Positions 53,358 through 61,879 of a stretch of 64,000 nucleotides of DNA are shown here, in pieces. Within the stretch, counting starts at the first letter, position 1, and every line of letters starts with the position of its first letter. The notes under the pieces are model-generated. The model saw nothing but the letters and a program-made list of their open reading frames with translations. It ran no database searches and was not told where the DNA came from. Origin of the DNA: RGIG3040 sp964410675 (GTDB lineage: Bacteria; Bacillota; Clostridia; Lachnospirales; Lachnospiraceae); NCBI GenBank assembly GCA_964410675.1, contig CAYPIB010000002.1, positions 1 through 64,000 on the forward strand. Reading direction: 5' to 3'. Position numbers and translations under genes: made by a program.

Positions 53358-55258
53358 TACTCACTCTCCTGCCTCACCGTTACACCATTATAAAAGAAAG
53401 AAACAATCTGTTCATACGTATAGCCGCCATCTGCCATTGCTCTCGCTCCATTTTGACTCATTCCGATGCCATGACCAAAGCCGCCGCCCTTTACGTGATA
53501 CTGTACTACATTATCATCTTCATCCATGATAACTTCTATTACTGCAAAGGCACTTGGAAGCATTCCATTTATTGCAACCTGATCTCCGGTTTGGCGGAGC
53601 ACCTTGTCTGCCTCATTTGCCAGTATATATCTGGCATTATTTTCGGATATTATTTTATAGGTTTTCTTTGTTCCTTCAATCAGCAGCTCTTTAATCACAC
53701 CGCCGCTGCTTCTTTTTAATACAGTAATATTCTTTACAGTTCCAAGCTTTTTTATCTCTTTCGATACAAATTTTCCGTTTTTCGTTTTAGTTAAGACCTG
53801 TTTTGGCCTCATTTGGTAGCGGGTCTTCAATTTTTCCAGCAAAAGCTCTTCGTTTAGCTCGGTTTCATAATTCCAACGATACCAGCCTTCCTTCTGTTCA
53901 AAATCCGAACTATCAGTTGAAGAAATAAATGCTGCAAACGCCTGCTCTCTCTGTTCCGGTGTTGATTCCTGTAGTAAAAAGTCCTCCTGTGACATCGTAC
54001 TAAGCACTTCCTTGCTGTTGATATGCTTTGCTGCTAAATATTCCTCACTCGCACTAATACTTTCTTTCCATGCGCCCATATCGGTTCCATATCCACACGA
54101 TGTAGAATAAAAATAAGTATCTACAGGTTCTTCACCTAATACTGCCAGCTGTCCACTTGTTTCCCTGACAGCCTGCAATGCCGTGTCACTTTCAATTATA
54201 TTATTATAAACTTGAAAGACAGTACTATCATCAACATGTGCCCCATATTCCTTCAAGCTTGACTTAAGCATATGCCGATAAGCATAGGTTCTGGCACAAA
54301 CTGCCTGCGCCTTTAGTGCTTCTATTGGATAAGACGAAGGCATTTCACTCGGTACCACCGAATATAAATATTCCTCAAGAAGCAGTTCATTCACTACCAC
54401 TAATCCTGCCTCTGTTTTTTCTATTTCGAGTTTCCCCCGATAAGATGGTACCCCCTGGCTTCTGCCTACGGAATCGAGAGTTGTCTTAGCAGTAAGCGCC
54501 GCTGGTTCTACAATGATTCTATCCGAAATAAAAAGCGGGCTGTCCACCGTTAAACTCACTTTCTCACCGGCACTATATTCTTTCTCTTGCTCACCGGAAC
54601 GTAATACAAAAGAAGTATCTACACTAAAGCTCACTTCTTCATGACAGCTATTTCCAAAATCAGTTGTTTTAATGAGCACACGAATATTTTCCATTTTTTC
54701 TTCTCTAGTCACTAACGCACCGATTATTGTCTCACCGTCTAAAACAAAGTCAGTAAAATCATACCCAATTTTTAAATTTTCAATCGAGTATTCTTCTAAA
54801 TCTCCATAAAGCTTATATACCTGCAAATCAGTATCATAAGAAAACCTTCCCTTGCCTTCTAATTCGATGAACCCGCTTTGAATGCTTAGAAGCTTGCCGT
54901 TTATTTTTTTGGTAAATGGCGTAATGGAGATTACCTTACCTTCTGACATCACAACATCAGCAAGTATCTGTCTATCCTCAAAATTTACATTGTTTTTTTG
55001 TAGCTTAATGGAACGATTTTTATATCGTATCGTAATGATATCCTCGTCATTTCCTTCTACCCATACTTTATTAAGCTCGTGAACCGGCGGTTTTAGTTTT
55101 ACTATTTCTTCCTTGCTTTGTTCTTCGGTTCCCTTTTTGGTTTTTGTTAATTTATGTAAGCCGCCAGCTATTATGACTACTATGACCGCCAAAATTATAA
55201 GTATAATGATTAACTTTTTAAGGTAATTTAAATATGCTTCTTTTTTCTTTCTACTCAC
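53357..55258 (-). CDS. SpoIID/LytB-domain protein, membrane anchored
   Basis: A 633-residue protein. The N-terminus is one transmembrane anchor (about residues 12-30, IILIILAVIVVIIAGGL). An extracytoplasmic region of about 270 residues with beta-rich segments follows, then the SpoIID domain (about 310-630) with EYLYSVVPSEMPSSYPIEALKAQAVCARTYA and the catalytic-type GGGFGHGIGMSQNGARAMA. SpoIID is a lytic transglycosylase acting on peptidoglycan during engulfment, and is usually about 340 residues. This longer form may serve sporulation or general wall remodelling. It is coupled to the BrkB-like gene. Confidence 0.88.
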   Translation of the reverse strand: MSRKKKEAYLNYLKKLIIILIILAVIVVIIAGGLHKLTKTKKGTEEQSKEEIVKLKPPVHELNKVWVEGNDEDIITIRYKNRSIKLQKNNVNFEDRQILADVVMSEGKVISITPFTKKINGKLLSIQSGFIELEGKGRFSYDTDLQVYKLYGDLEEYSIENLKIGYDFTDFVLDGETIIGALVTREEKMENIRVLIKTTDFGNSCHEEVSFSVDTSFVLRSGEQEKEYSAGEKVSLTVDSPLFISDRIIVEPAALTAKTTLDSVGRSQGVPSYRGKLEIEKTEAGLVVVNELLLEEYLYSVVPSEMPSSYPIEALKAQAVCARTYAYRHMLKSSLKEYGAHVDDSTVFQVYNNIIESDTALQAVRETSGQLAVLGEEPVDTYFYSTSCGYGTDMGAWKESISASEEYLAAKHINSKEVLSTMSQEDFLLQESTPEQREQAFAAFISSTDSSDFEQKEGWYRWNYETELNEELLLEKLKTRYQMRPKQVLTKTKNGKFVSKEIKKLGTVKNITVLKRSSGGVIKELLIEGTKKTYKIISENNARYILANEADKVLRQTGDQVAINGMLPSAFAVIEVIMDEDDNVVQYHVKGGGFGHGIGMSQNGARAMADGGYTYEQIVSFFYNGVTVRQESE

Positions 55259-55288
55259 AAAATTTCCCCTATCATTTTTTCTACTATC

Positions 55289-55325
55289 AAAAAACAGTCC
55301 CTAAAAAAATTAAGGACTGTTTTTT
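55289..55325. terminator. Bidirectional terminator between 6S RNA and the SpoIID-like gene
   Basis: AAAAAACAGTCC and GGACTGTTTTTT form a perfect 12-bp stem with a 12-nt loop and T-runs in both directions. Confidence 0.85.
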
Positions 55326-55333
55326 ATAACAAG

Positions 55334-55540
55334 AGAAAAACTTTCGCAGTTCTCTTATTAATTACCCGAAATGCCGGTTCTTGTATTTTGACTCCTAGCA
55401 AATGCTAGGTGGGTTACCGCGGACAACGCTTCTGCCTTCCTCTGCATAATGAAGGCCTGACATCTACGTGCCAATATAGGAATCCCGTTTAAAGTAACTG
55501 TAGGTTCAAAATAACAAGAGTTATCGTACATTTCAGGATA
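55334..55540 (-). ncRNA. ssrS: 6S RNA (candidate)
   Basis: A noncoding stretch of about 200 nt with its own promoter and terminator. TCTTG-T-TATTTTGA near the 5' side pairs with TCAAAATACAAGA near the 3' side (plus 55506-55519 with 55379-55391) as a 13-bp closing stem with one bulge. Inside lie a large central bubble whose 3' strand forms CCTAGCA-TT-TGCTAGG, an irregular stem (GGGATTCC...GGTAACCC) and a terminal hairpin GCCTTC...GAAGGC. This is the 6S RNA plan, which mimics an open promoter and binds the RNA polymerase holoenzyme. The strand was set from the promoter. Confidence 0.72.
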
Positions 55541-55545
55541 ACTTT

Positions 55546-55574
55546 ATTATACTCAAAAACTCCCTAAATTACAA
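55546..55574 (-). promoter_or_regulatory. Promoter of the 6S RNA
   Basis: On the minus strand TTGTAA (55569-55574), 17 bp and TATAAT (55546-55551) predict a start near 55539. Confidence 0.75.
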
Positions 55575-55630
55575 CTGTATTTTTTACCATATTTAATTTT
55601 ATAAAAATAACATTATATTACTCCTAATAA

Positions 55631-55662
55631 GAAAGACCCCTAGGTATACCTAAGAGTCTTTC
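55631..55662 (-). terminator. Terminator of pckA
   Basis: GAAAGAC and GTCTTTC with inner AGG/CCT pairs form an imperfect hairpin followed by TTATT on the minus strand, about 60 bp past the pckA stop. Confidence 0.7.
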
Positions 55663-55720
55663 ATTATTATTATATTACATGACTAGAAGCAATATGAACC
55701 TGCATGCTAAATTTATTTAA

Positions 55721-57418
55721 TTATAAAGAAGCTGCCTCAGATACAATCTTCTCAAGCGCTGCTGCTGCCTCGTCCGGAAGCTTGTCATATCCGCCCTTTT
55801 TAACAGCGAAGTCTGCAACTGCCTTGGCACGATCCTGCATCCGAGCCTGTAACTGGCTGACATATTCCTTATCGCCTAAGTTTGGTACAAATCCTTCCCA
55901 ATCCATAATTTCGATATCAGTGAATGGGCCCCATTGCTTGAATGAAGCTTTGCCTTCAACGATTGTCTCGAGAATACCTAAAGTATCCTTTGGCTGAACC
56001 TTTTTGCCCATAAAGTCACCGGTATTGATAATGTAGCAATCTACATTCTTTTCATCAACCAATTTTTTGAACTTTTCATAATCATTTACTAATGGATAAG
56101 TTCTAAATGGGTTGGCATAAGGTACGAAGCGAAGTGCATTTAAATCTGTACCGGCAGCCACACGTTCTGCAGTAGATGTCTTTGTCGCAAGAGTTGCGCC
56201 CATAACAGATGCCAGTGCAGCACCTTTTAATTTAACAACCGGTGGAATCGTTGGGTCTTTCATAATCCAGAAAATGGCATTAACCGGAGCTTCAATCTTA
56301 TCTACACGGTTTGGAGACCATAATTTAGATTTGATTGCACGTCCATTACCATTTCTAATGTCCTCTGTTACTAACTGAACCTTGCCATCCTCGTCTAACG
56401 TTGCAGAACAGTTCTGCGCTGTAAGCAGATATGTATTATCTGCACAGCCTGTAGGATAGTCAGCGGTCTTATCAAAGTATGTCGGCTCTAATGCGATAGA
56501 AGCACATGTATCTGTATTTATAATAAATGCATCATCATGAAGAACTTTAATGTCATACTTTCCGTCATGCTTTGCATGTGTAAGTGTCGACTTACCGGAG
56601 CCTGATAAACCATATACAGATGCTACATATTTAGAACCATCTGCTAATGTATATTCTTTTTGGCCGCCATGACATGATGCATAACCATTTCTGTTTGCAA
56701 TCGCCCAAGCCATTGTAAGTGTACCCTTTTTGTGCTCACCAAAGTATCTCATACCTAAGATTGCAGCACAGTTTTGATCGGTATCAAAATAACAAAGTGT
56801 CAGCGGATCGCTTAAACAGCTGTAGTCTACATCAGGGCGTTCACCCGGGAACCACTGTGGATCGGAGAAAATATAAATATCAGCTTCTTTTCCATCACCA
56901 ACCGCCTTAGAGTTTTTGTACATTTTAACATATTCATCAGACATATACTGGAAGTTTAACATCCAAGAGTACATAACGTTCTCTTCACCTTCCGGAATAA
57001 GAAGATGAGCCTTTACCATAAATTCTGGATCAAGACCAACATAAACCTCTGCATGATACATGATTTTCCAACGTGCTTCATAAACAGCGTCCATTACGAC
57101 TTTATCAAGCTTCTTATCATCTACACCAGGCTCACCTTTAATGCGGCGTGCTGCTGCATAACGGCCGGTTACAGCGCCATCATTAAATAAAAGAACTTTT
57201 GCATCTTTTTCAAGTCCAAATGTTTCACCATCTTTAATTGGCATATCAGTTACAACTGTTCCCGGTGAATTTTTAGCTAATTCATAAGCCTCTTTCAAAG
57301 TGTTTACTTTTACTACATTATTTCCGTAGAAAGCAGCTTCAATTATGGAACGTGTCTTGGAAAAACCAGTTTTTCCAGCACCAATCTCGGCTATCGGGTA
57401 ATACGCTTTTGTTGACAT
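55721..57418 (-). CDS. pckA: Phosphoenolpyruvate carboxykinase (ATP)
   Basis: Interconverts oxaloacetate and PEP with ATP/ADP. The 565-residue protein has the ATP-PEPCK P-loop GLSGSGKSTL, the kinase-2 metal site KVLHDDAF and the C-terminal TRTLV-like region. In anaerobes it often runs toward oxaloacetate, conserving energy, or toward gluconeogenesis; direction cannot be told here. The gene has a strong own promoter and a 100-nt leader with a small hairpin (ACCGC/GCGGT at 57456-57470). The start is MSTKAYYPIAEIGAGK, after AGGAGG. Confidence 0.96.
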   Translation of the reverse strand: MSTKAYYPIAEIGAGKTGFSKTRSIIEAAFYGNNVVKVNTLKEAYELAKNSPGTVVTDMPIKDGETFGLEKDAKVLLFNDGAVTGRYAAARRIKGEPGVDDKKLDKVVMDAVYEARWKIMYHAEVYVGLDPEFMVKAHLLIPEGEENVMYSWMLNFQYMSDEYVKMYKNSKAVGDGKEADIYIFSDPQWFPGERPDVDYSCLSDPLTLCYFDTDQNCAAILGMRYFGEHKKGTLTMAWAIANRNGYASCHGGQKEYTLADGSKYVASVYGLSGSGKSTLTHAKHDGKYDIKVLHDDAFIINTDTCASIALEPTYFDKTADYPTGCADNTYLLTAQNCSATLDEDGKVQLVTEDIRNGNGRAIKSKLWSPNRVDKIEAPVNAIFWIMKDPTIPPVVKLKGAALASVMGATLATKTSTAERVAAGTDLNALRFVPYANPFRTYPLVNDYEKFKKLVDEKNVDCYIINTGDFMGKKVQPKDTLGILETIVEGKASFKQWGPFTDIEIMDWEGFVPNLGDKEYVSQLQARMQDRAKAVADFAVKKGGYDKLPDEAAAALEKIVSEAASL

Positions 57419-57515
57419 ACTTATAGTCCTCCTTAATAAAAATTAATTTATGAACACCGCATATTGCGGTTGCTTCTTCAGTTATATTTCTAATAAAGCT
57501 CGTCACATCCGTTCT

Positions 57516-57544
57516 ATTATCTCAAAACCAATGTTAAAAGTCAA
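57516..57544 (-). promoter_or_regulatory. Promoter of pckA
   Basis: On the minus strand TTGACT (57539-57544), 17 bp and GATAAT (57516-57521), about 100 bp upstream of the start codon. Confidence 0.7.
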
Positions 57545-57574
57545 TCTAACAAAATATTAAAAATTGGTAAATTA

Positions 57575-59395
57575 CTAAATCGGAGCGGTTGCCTCTTTGA
57601 GCCATTCTCTTTCATTTCCTGTTAAAAACGGGGAAATTTTTTCATATACAGCTTCGTGATAGCGATTCAAATTTTCTCTATCACCAGCCGTCAGCATTTC
57701 AATTTCAATTCCTTCTCGGTCAATTGGAACAAATGTCAATGTCTCAAAGCACATAAACTGATTGCTTAAAACTTTATCTGCTTTTTGACATAATAAAACA
57801 TTTTCCGTCCGTATTCCATATTCGCCTTCTACATATGCACCCGGCTCATCCGACACAAACATTCCTTCTTCTAAAATTGCTTCTTTGGCTCCATGTGAAT
57901 AATGATAACTAATTCTCTGAGGTCCTTCATGAACGTTTAACATATAGCCAATACCATGCCCTGTCCCGCATTTATAATCAACCCCTAGTCTCCATAGCGG
58001 TTCTCTTGCCAGAATATCCAGATTCCTTCCGGTACAGCCATATAAAAACTGTGTATTGGCAAGCCGCAGCATACCAATCGCTGCTGCTGTAAAGTGCTGT
58101 TTTTGGACAGCACTGATTTCTCCAAGTATAATTGTCCTTGTGACATCTGTAGTACCGCCATAATACTGCCCCCCTGAATCGACAAGCAGCATTCCTTTAC
58201 TTTCTAATTGAGCGTTTGATTTTTCATCTGCCTGATAATGCATCATTGCCGCATTAGATGCATAAGCACTGATTGTTGGAAAAGAAAAATTGATAAATTC
58301 AGGAATTTGTTTTCTCAAATCATCTAAATATTTTGCCGCCTTTAATTCCGTTAAAGGTTCTTTTCCAATCGTATCTTTCAGCCAATAAATAAATTTAGTA
58401 ACCGCAGCACTGTCCTTTATATAAATTTCACGGCTATTTTGAATCTCGGTTATCGACTTTACTGCTTTTAAAAGCGTAATCGGATTGTTATCAATAAATC
58501 CATCGGTCCGTTCCACAAGAAGCCTGCCAAGCAGACAACTGATTTCTTCCTTCGCTGCCATAACTTTTTCATCCTTTGGCAGATCTTTTACAAAAGAAAA
58601 GAAGCTGTCATATGGCAGTATCGTAACTGACTGTGCTTTCATAATTTCCCTTACCGATTCGTTAACTGCCTCCGGCTGTAGAAATAAATAGGCATTTTCT
58701 AATGTAATGACAGCATAGCTAAGTGCCACTGGATTACATTCTATATCACTACCGCGCAAATGATAAAGCCACATGACATCGTCTAACTTGCTTAATACAA
58801 GTCCCCGGCATCCTTGCACTTTTATTTGCTGCCGGACTTTTTCAATTGTTTGTGTCACTGATTCACCCGTGTAGGATTCATCTAGGAAAAACACCTTTTC
58901 ACACGGCAGCTGTGAACGTTTTTCTTCTCTGTCAAGCTGCCATATTTTACCGGCAAGGTCAACTTTATATTGAAATTTGGCCCCTTTTTTATATAATGCT
59001 TCGTCAAGCTTTAAACTGTATTCATAAGAGATACAGCTTCCGTCTACACCAAGCACTTGATTGGTTTCTATATGGGCCTCTAAATATTGCTCCACAGTTG
59101 GAACACCCGGCTCTTGTGACTTACACAGTCTTATTTGGCTGCCCGCCAACTCTCTTTCTGCCTGAATAAAATATCTGCCGTCCGTCCACAAAAGCGCCTC
59201 ATCCATTGTAACAAGCAAAGTACCGTTTGAACCTGTAAAACCCGTTAAATACTCTCTTACCTTAAAATAATCATGCACATATTCTGAATTATGGTAATCT
59301 TCTGTCAGCACTAAATACATATCCACATTTTGCTCACGCATCGCTTGTCTCAATTTATTTAGTCTTTTTACAAATTTATTTTGATGAGCAGTCAT
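57575..59395 (-). CDS. Xaa-Pro aminopeptidase (M24B, aminopeptidase P family)
   Basis: A 606-residue metallopeptidase removing N-terminal residues before proline. Two creatinase-N-like domains (about 1-300) precede the pita-bread catalytic domain. Metal ligands are visible as Asp in LLVDSGGQYYGGTTDVTRTI, His in GTGHGIGYMLNVHEGP, and Glu in SDEPGAYVEGEYGIRTENVL. The long three-domain form resembles eukaryotic XPNPEP1 and is common in Clostridia and Bacteroides. GGAG precedes the ATG. It lies 24 bp after deoC and is probably co-transcribed. Confidence 0.94.
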   Translation of the reverse strand: MTAHQNKFVKRLNKLRQAMREQNVDMYLVLTEDYHNSEYVHDYFKVREYLTGFTGSNGTLLVTMDEALLWTDGRYFIQAERELAGSQIRLCKSQEPGVPTVEQYLEAHIETNQVLGVDGSCISYEYSLKLDEALYKKGAKFQYKVDLAGKIWQLDREEKRSQLPCEKVFFLDESYTGESVTQTIEKVRQQIKVQGCRGLVLSKLDDVMWLYHLRGSDIECNPVALSYAVITLENAYLFLQPEAVNESVREIMKAQSVTILPYDSFFSFVKDLPKDEKVMAAKEEISCLLGRLLVERTDGFIDNNPITLLKAVKSITEIQNSREIYIKDSAAVTKFIYWLKDTIGKEPLTELKAAKYLDDLRKQIPEFINFSFPTISAYASNAAMMHYQADEKSNAQLESKGMLLVDSGGQYYGGTTDVTRTIILGEISAVQKQHFTAAAIGMLRLANTQFLYGCTGRNLDILAREPLWRLGVDYKCGTGHGIGYMLNVHEGPQRISYHYSHGAKEAILEEGMFVSDEPGAYVEGEYGIRTENVLLCQKADKVLSNQFMCFETLTFVPIDREGIEIEMLTAGDRENLNRYHEAVYEKISPFLTGNEREWLKEATAPI

Positions 59396-59419
59396 ATTTT
59401 AAATTCTCCAATCTATAAT

Positions 59420-60067
59420 TTACTCGGTAAATAGTGTATGAGCAGCACTGCTTCCGATTCTTTCACAGCCTGCCTTTAAAAATGCTTCGATATGGTCCTT
59501 AGTCCGGATACCGCCTGCCGCCTTTATCCGCACCGCATCACCAATATGCTCTTTAAATAAGGCAATATCCTTTAAGTCAGCTCCGGCACTTCCAAATCCT
59601 GTCGATGTTTTGATATAGTCGGCTCCGGCATCGGTAATAATTTGACAAAGTCTAATCTTTTCTTCCTCTGTCAGATAACAGGCCTCTATAATCACCTTTA
59701 AAATACGGTTGCCGCATTCTTTCTTTAATGTAATGACTTCTCTTTGCACTTTATCGAAATCACCATTTTTAACGTCGCTAATGTTAATGACCATATCAAT
59801 TTCTTCCGCGCCATCTAAAATTGCTTCTCTTGTCTCACTCAGCTTTGCTTCAAGCACACTGTAACCAAGCGGAAAGCCAACTACCGTACAAATTGTCAAC
59901 TGACTGCCAAAAGTTTTTTTCACCCTTCTAATATAACACGGCGGAATACATACCGATGCCGCTTCCATTTTAATTGCTTCCTCGCATAACCTTTGTATAT
60001 CCTCCCACGCTGCAAATGGTTTCAGCTGCGTATGGTCTATATGTTTTAATATGTCTTTTGTTTGCAT
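59420..60067 (-). CDS. deoC: Deoxyribose-phosphate aldolase
   Basis: Splits 2-deoxyribose 5-phosphate to glyceraldehyde 3-phosphate and acetaldehyde. The 215-residue TIM barrel has the Schiff-base Lys153 in YIKTSTGFG, Lys182 in IKAAGGIR and Asp91 in IDMVINIS. The ATG at 60067 follows AGGAG by seven bases; 17 earlier in-frame codons precede it. No other nucleoside-catabolic gene is adjacent, which is slightly unusual for deoC. Confidence 0.96.
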   Translation of the reverse strand: MQTKDILKHIDHTQLKPFAAWEDIQRLCEEAIKMEAASVCIPPCYIRRVKKTFGSQLTICTVVGFPLGYSVLEAKLSETREAILDGAEEIDMVINISDVKNGDFDKVQREVITLKKECGNRILKVIIEACYLTEEEKIRLCQIITDAGADYIKTSTGFGSAGADLKDIALFKEHIGDAVRIKAAGGIRTKDHIEAFLKAGCERIGSSAAHTLFTE

Positions 60068-60441
60068 AAATACTCTCCTCTCTGCTAAGTAATTATTTAC
60101 TTCATAATCATAAAACAATTTGCCAAAAAAATCTAGAAAATTATAATATAGTTTGTGATTTTTTGTTAAATATCTATGAATTTTTTAAAAACTTTTTACA
60201 AATTTGCTTGCTCACAAACCTATTTCCATGGTATATTTATTGTGGATTACATCTCAATCAGCAGTTCAATCTAAAACTTTTCAGCCAGTTATGTCAAGTT
60301 AGATACTTAGTAACGTCTGACATTGCAACCCATTTACAACTTCATTCACTGCTCACGGAGCATATTGACTCAAAGGGATTTTTATGCTAGTTAGGCATCC
60401 TTTGGGATACTTATAAAACAAATTAGAAAGGTGGAGAAAAT
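60068..60441. other. 374-bp intergenic region between deoC and the citrate synthase gene
   Basis: This divergent gap has no open frame with a ribosome site. A possible plus-strand promoter is TTGCTC (60208-60213), 18 bp, TATATT (60232-60237), which would give a leader of nearly 200 nt. Near the end, an imperfect hairpin CAAAGGGAT...GCATCCTTTG lies about 40 bp before the AGGTGGAG ribosome site. A Rex-like 11/14 match lies at 60163-60180. No riboswitch class was recognised. Confidence 0.5.
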
Positions 60442-61800
60442 ATGGAACACAACTCTTTTTCAGAAATTACTCCCGAAATTTTACACCTTGCCGAACTTAG
60501 CAAGGGTTCCGGTTTAATAGACACAGAACTATTTACAAGATATGAGGTAAAACGAGGACTTAGAGACGTAAACGGTAAAGGTGTTCTTGCAGGTCTTACC
60601 CGCATCTCCGATGTGCGTGCCAGCAAAATAGTGGACGGTATTTCCGTGCCAACCCATGGCGAACTAATTTATAGAGGTTATAACGTAAAAGATTTAGTTT
60701 CTGGTTTTACAAAAGCTAACCGTTTTGGATTTGAGGAGGTTACATATTTACTTTTATTTGACGCGCTTCCAACTCTTGATGAATTAGCTTCTTTCCGCAA
60801 GCTTCTTGCTCATTACCGGACTCTGCCAACCAGTTTCGTACGTGATATCATTATGAAGGCCCCAAGCAAAGATATGATGAATATTCTCGCTAGAAGTGTG
60901 CTGACAATGTATGCTTATGATGACAGAGCCGATGACACATCCATACCTAACGTACTTCGGCAGTCTCTGCAATTAATATCCCTGTTTCCTTTATTTTGTA
61001 TTTATGGGTATCAGGCATACAGCCACCATCATGATGGTAACAGTCTTTTCATCCACCAACCTGATCCGGCACTGTCTACAGCAGAAAACATCCTGCACTT
61101 ATTACGCCCTGACAGCTCTTACACCCCGTTAGAGGCCAGTATTTTGGACATTGCATTAGTTCTTCATATGGAACATGGCGGAGGTAATAACTCAAGCTTT
61201 ACAACTCACGTAGTTACCTCTACACTGACCGATACTTATTCCGTTATTGCTGCGGCAATCGGCTCCTTAAAAGGACCCCGCCACGGCGGTGCAAATATTA
61301 AAGTAGTGCAAATGTTTGAGGAGATGAAAAAAGTAGTATCTGACTGGGAAGACGAAGAAGAAGTTTCAGACTATTTAAGAAAATTATTACATAAAGAAGC
61401 CTTTGATTATTCAGGATTAATATATGGTATCGGTCATGCTGTATATTCTAAATCAGATCCGCGTGCAGTTATCTTTAAAGATTTCGTGGAAAAACTATCA
61501 GAAGAAAAAGGTCTTCATAATGAGTTTATGCTTTACTCTCTCGTTGAAAAGCTTGCTCCCAAGGTGATTGGCGAAGAACGACAGATATATAAAGGTGTCA
61601 GCATCAATGTAGACTTTTACTCTGGCTTTGTATATAATATGCTTGGACTTCCCAGTGAGTTATATACTCCGATTTTTGCAATTGCCCGTATTGCCGGCTG
61701 GAGTGCCCATCGTTTAGAAGAACTTGCTAACAATGGTAAAATCATACGGCCTGCTTACAAACCAATTCACGAAGACAGAGTCTATGAAGATATTTCATAG
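60442..61800 (+). CDS. gltA: Si-type citrate synthase
   Basis: Condenses acetyl-CoA and oxaloacetate to citrate. The 452 residues show the catalytic His regions LHMEHGGGNNSSF and YGIGHAVYSKSDPRA, and the glycine-rich GSLKGPRHGGANIKV. This about 450-residue class is common in Lachnospiraceae and other Clostridia; 2-methylcitrate synthase is a close alternative. GGTGGAG precedes the ATG. It has no citrate-pathway neighbours here, whereas icd lies in a separate operon with a putative Re-citrate synthase. Confidence 0.93.
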   Translation: MEHNSFSEITPEILHLAELSKGSGLIDTELFTRYEVKRGLRDVNGKGVLAGLTRISDVRASKIVDGISVPTHGELIYRGYNVKDLVSGFTKANRFGFEEVTYLLLFDALPTLDELASFRKLLAHYRTLPTSFVRDIIMKAPSKDMMNILARSVLTMYAYDDRADDTSIPNVLRQSLQLISLFPLFCIYGYQAYSHHHDGNSLFIHQPDPALSTAENILHLLRPDSSYTPLEASILDIALVLHMEHGGGNNSSFTTHVVTSTLTDTYSVIAAAIGSLKGPRHGGANIKVVQMFEEMKKVVSDWEDEEEVSDYLRKLLHKEAFDYSGLIYGIGHAVYSKSDPRAVIFKDFVEKLSEEKGLHNEFMLYSLVEKLAPKVIGEERQIYKGVSINVDFYSGFVYNMLGLPSELYTPIFAIARIAGWSAHRLEELANNGKIIRPAYKPIHEDRVYEDIS

Positions 61801-61838
61801 GAACATCTTTCCCCCGTTTCCTATTAAAATATAACTAG

Positions 61839-61870
61839 AAATCCCCTAAGTAAAATGCTTAGGGGATTTT
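61839..61870. terminator. Bidirectional terminator between gltA and thrC
   Basis: AAATCCCCTAAG and CTTAGGGGATTT form a perfect 12-bp stem with a 7-nt loop; the two genes converge here. Confidence 0.92.
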
Positions 61871-61879
61871 GTATCTGTT

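Noticed and set aside
55405..55425. GGTTACCGCGG on the plus strand, resembling a T-box core
   Set aside because: No specifier stem or downstream terminator-antiterminator pair and no plus-strand gene follow; the sequence is part of the 6S-like RNA on the other strand.
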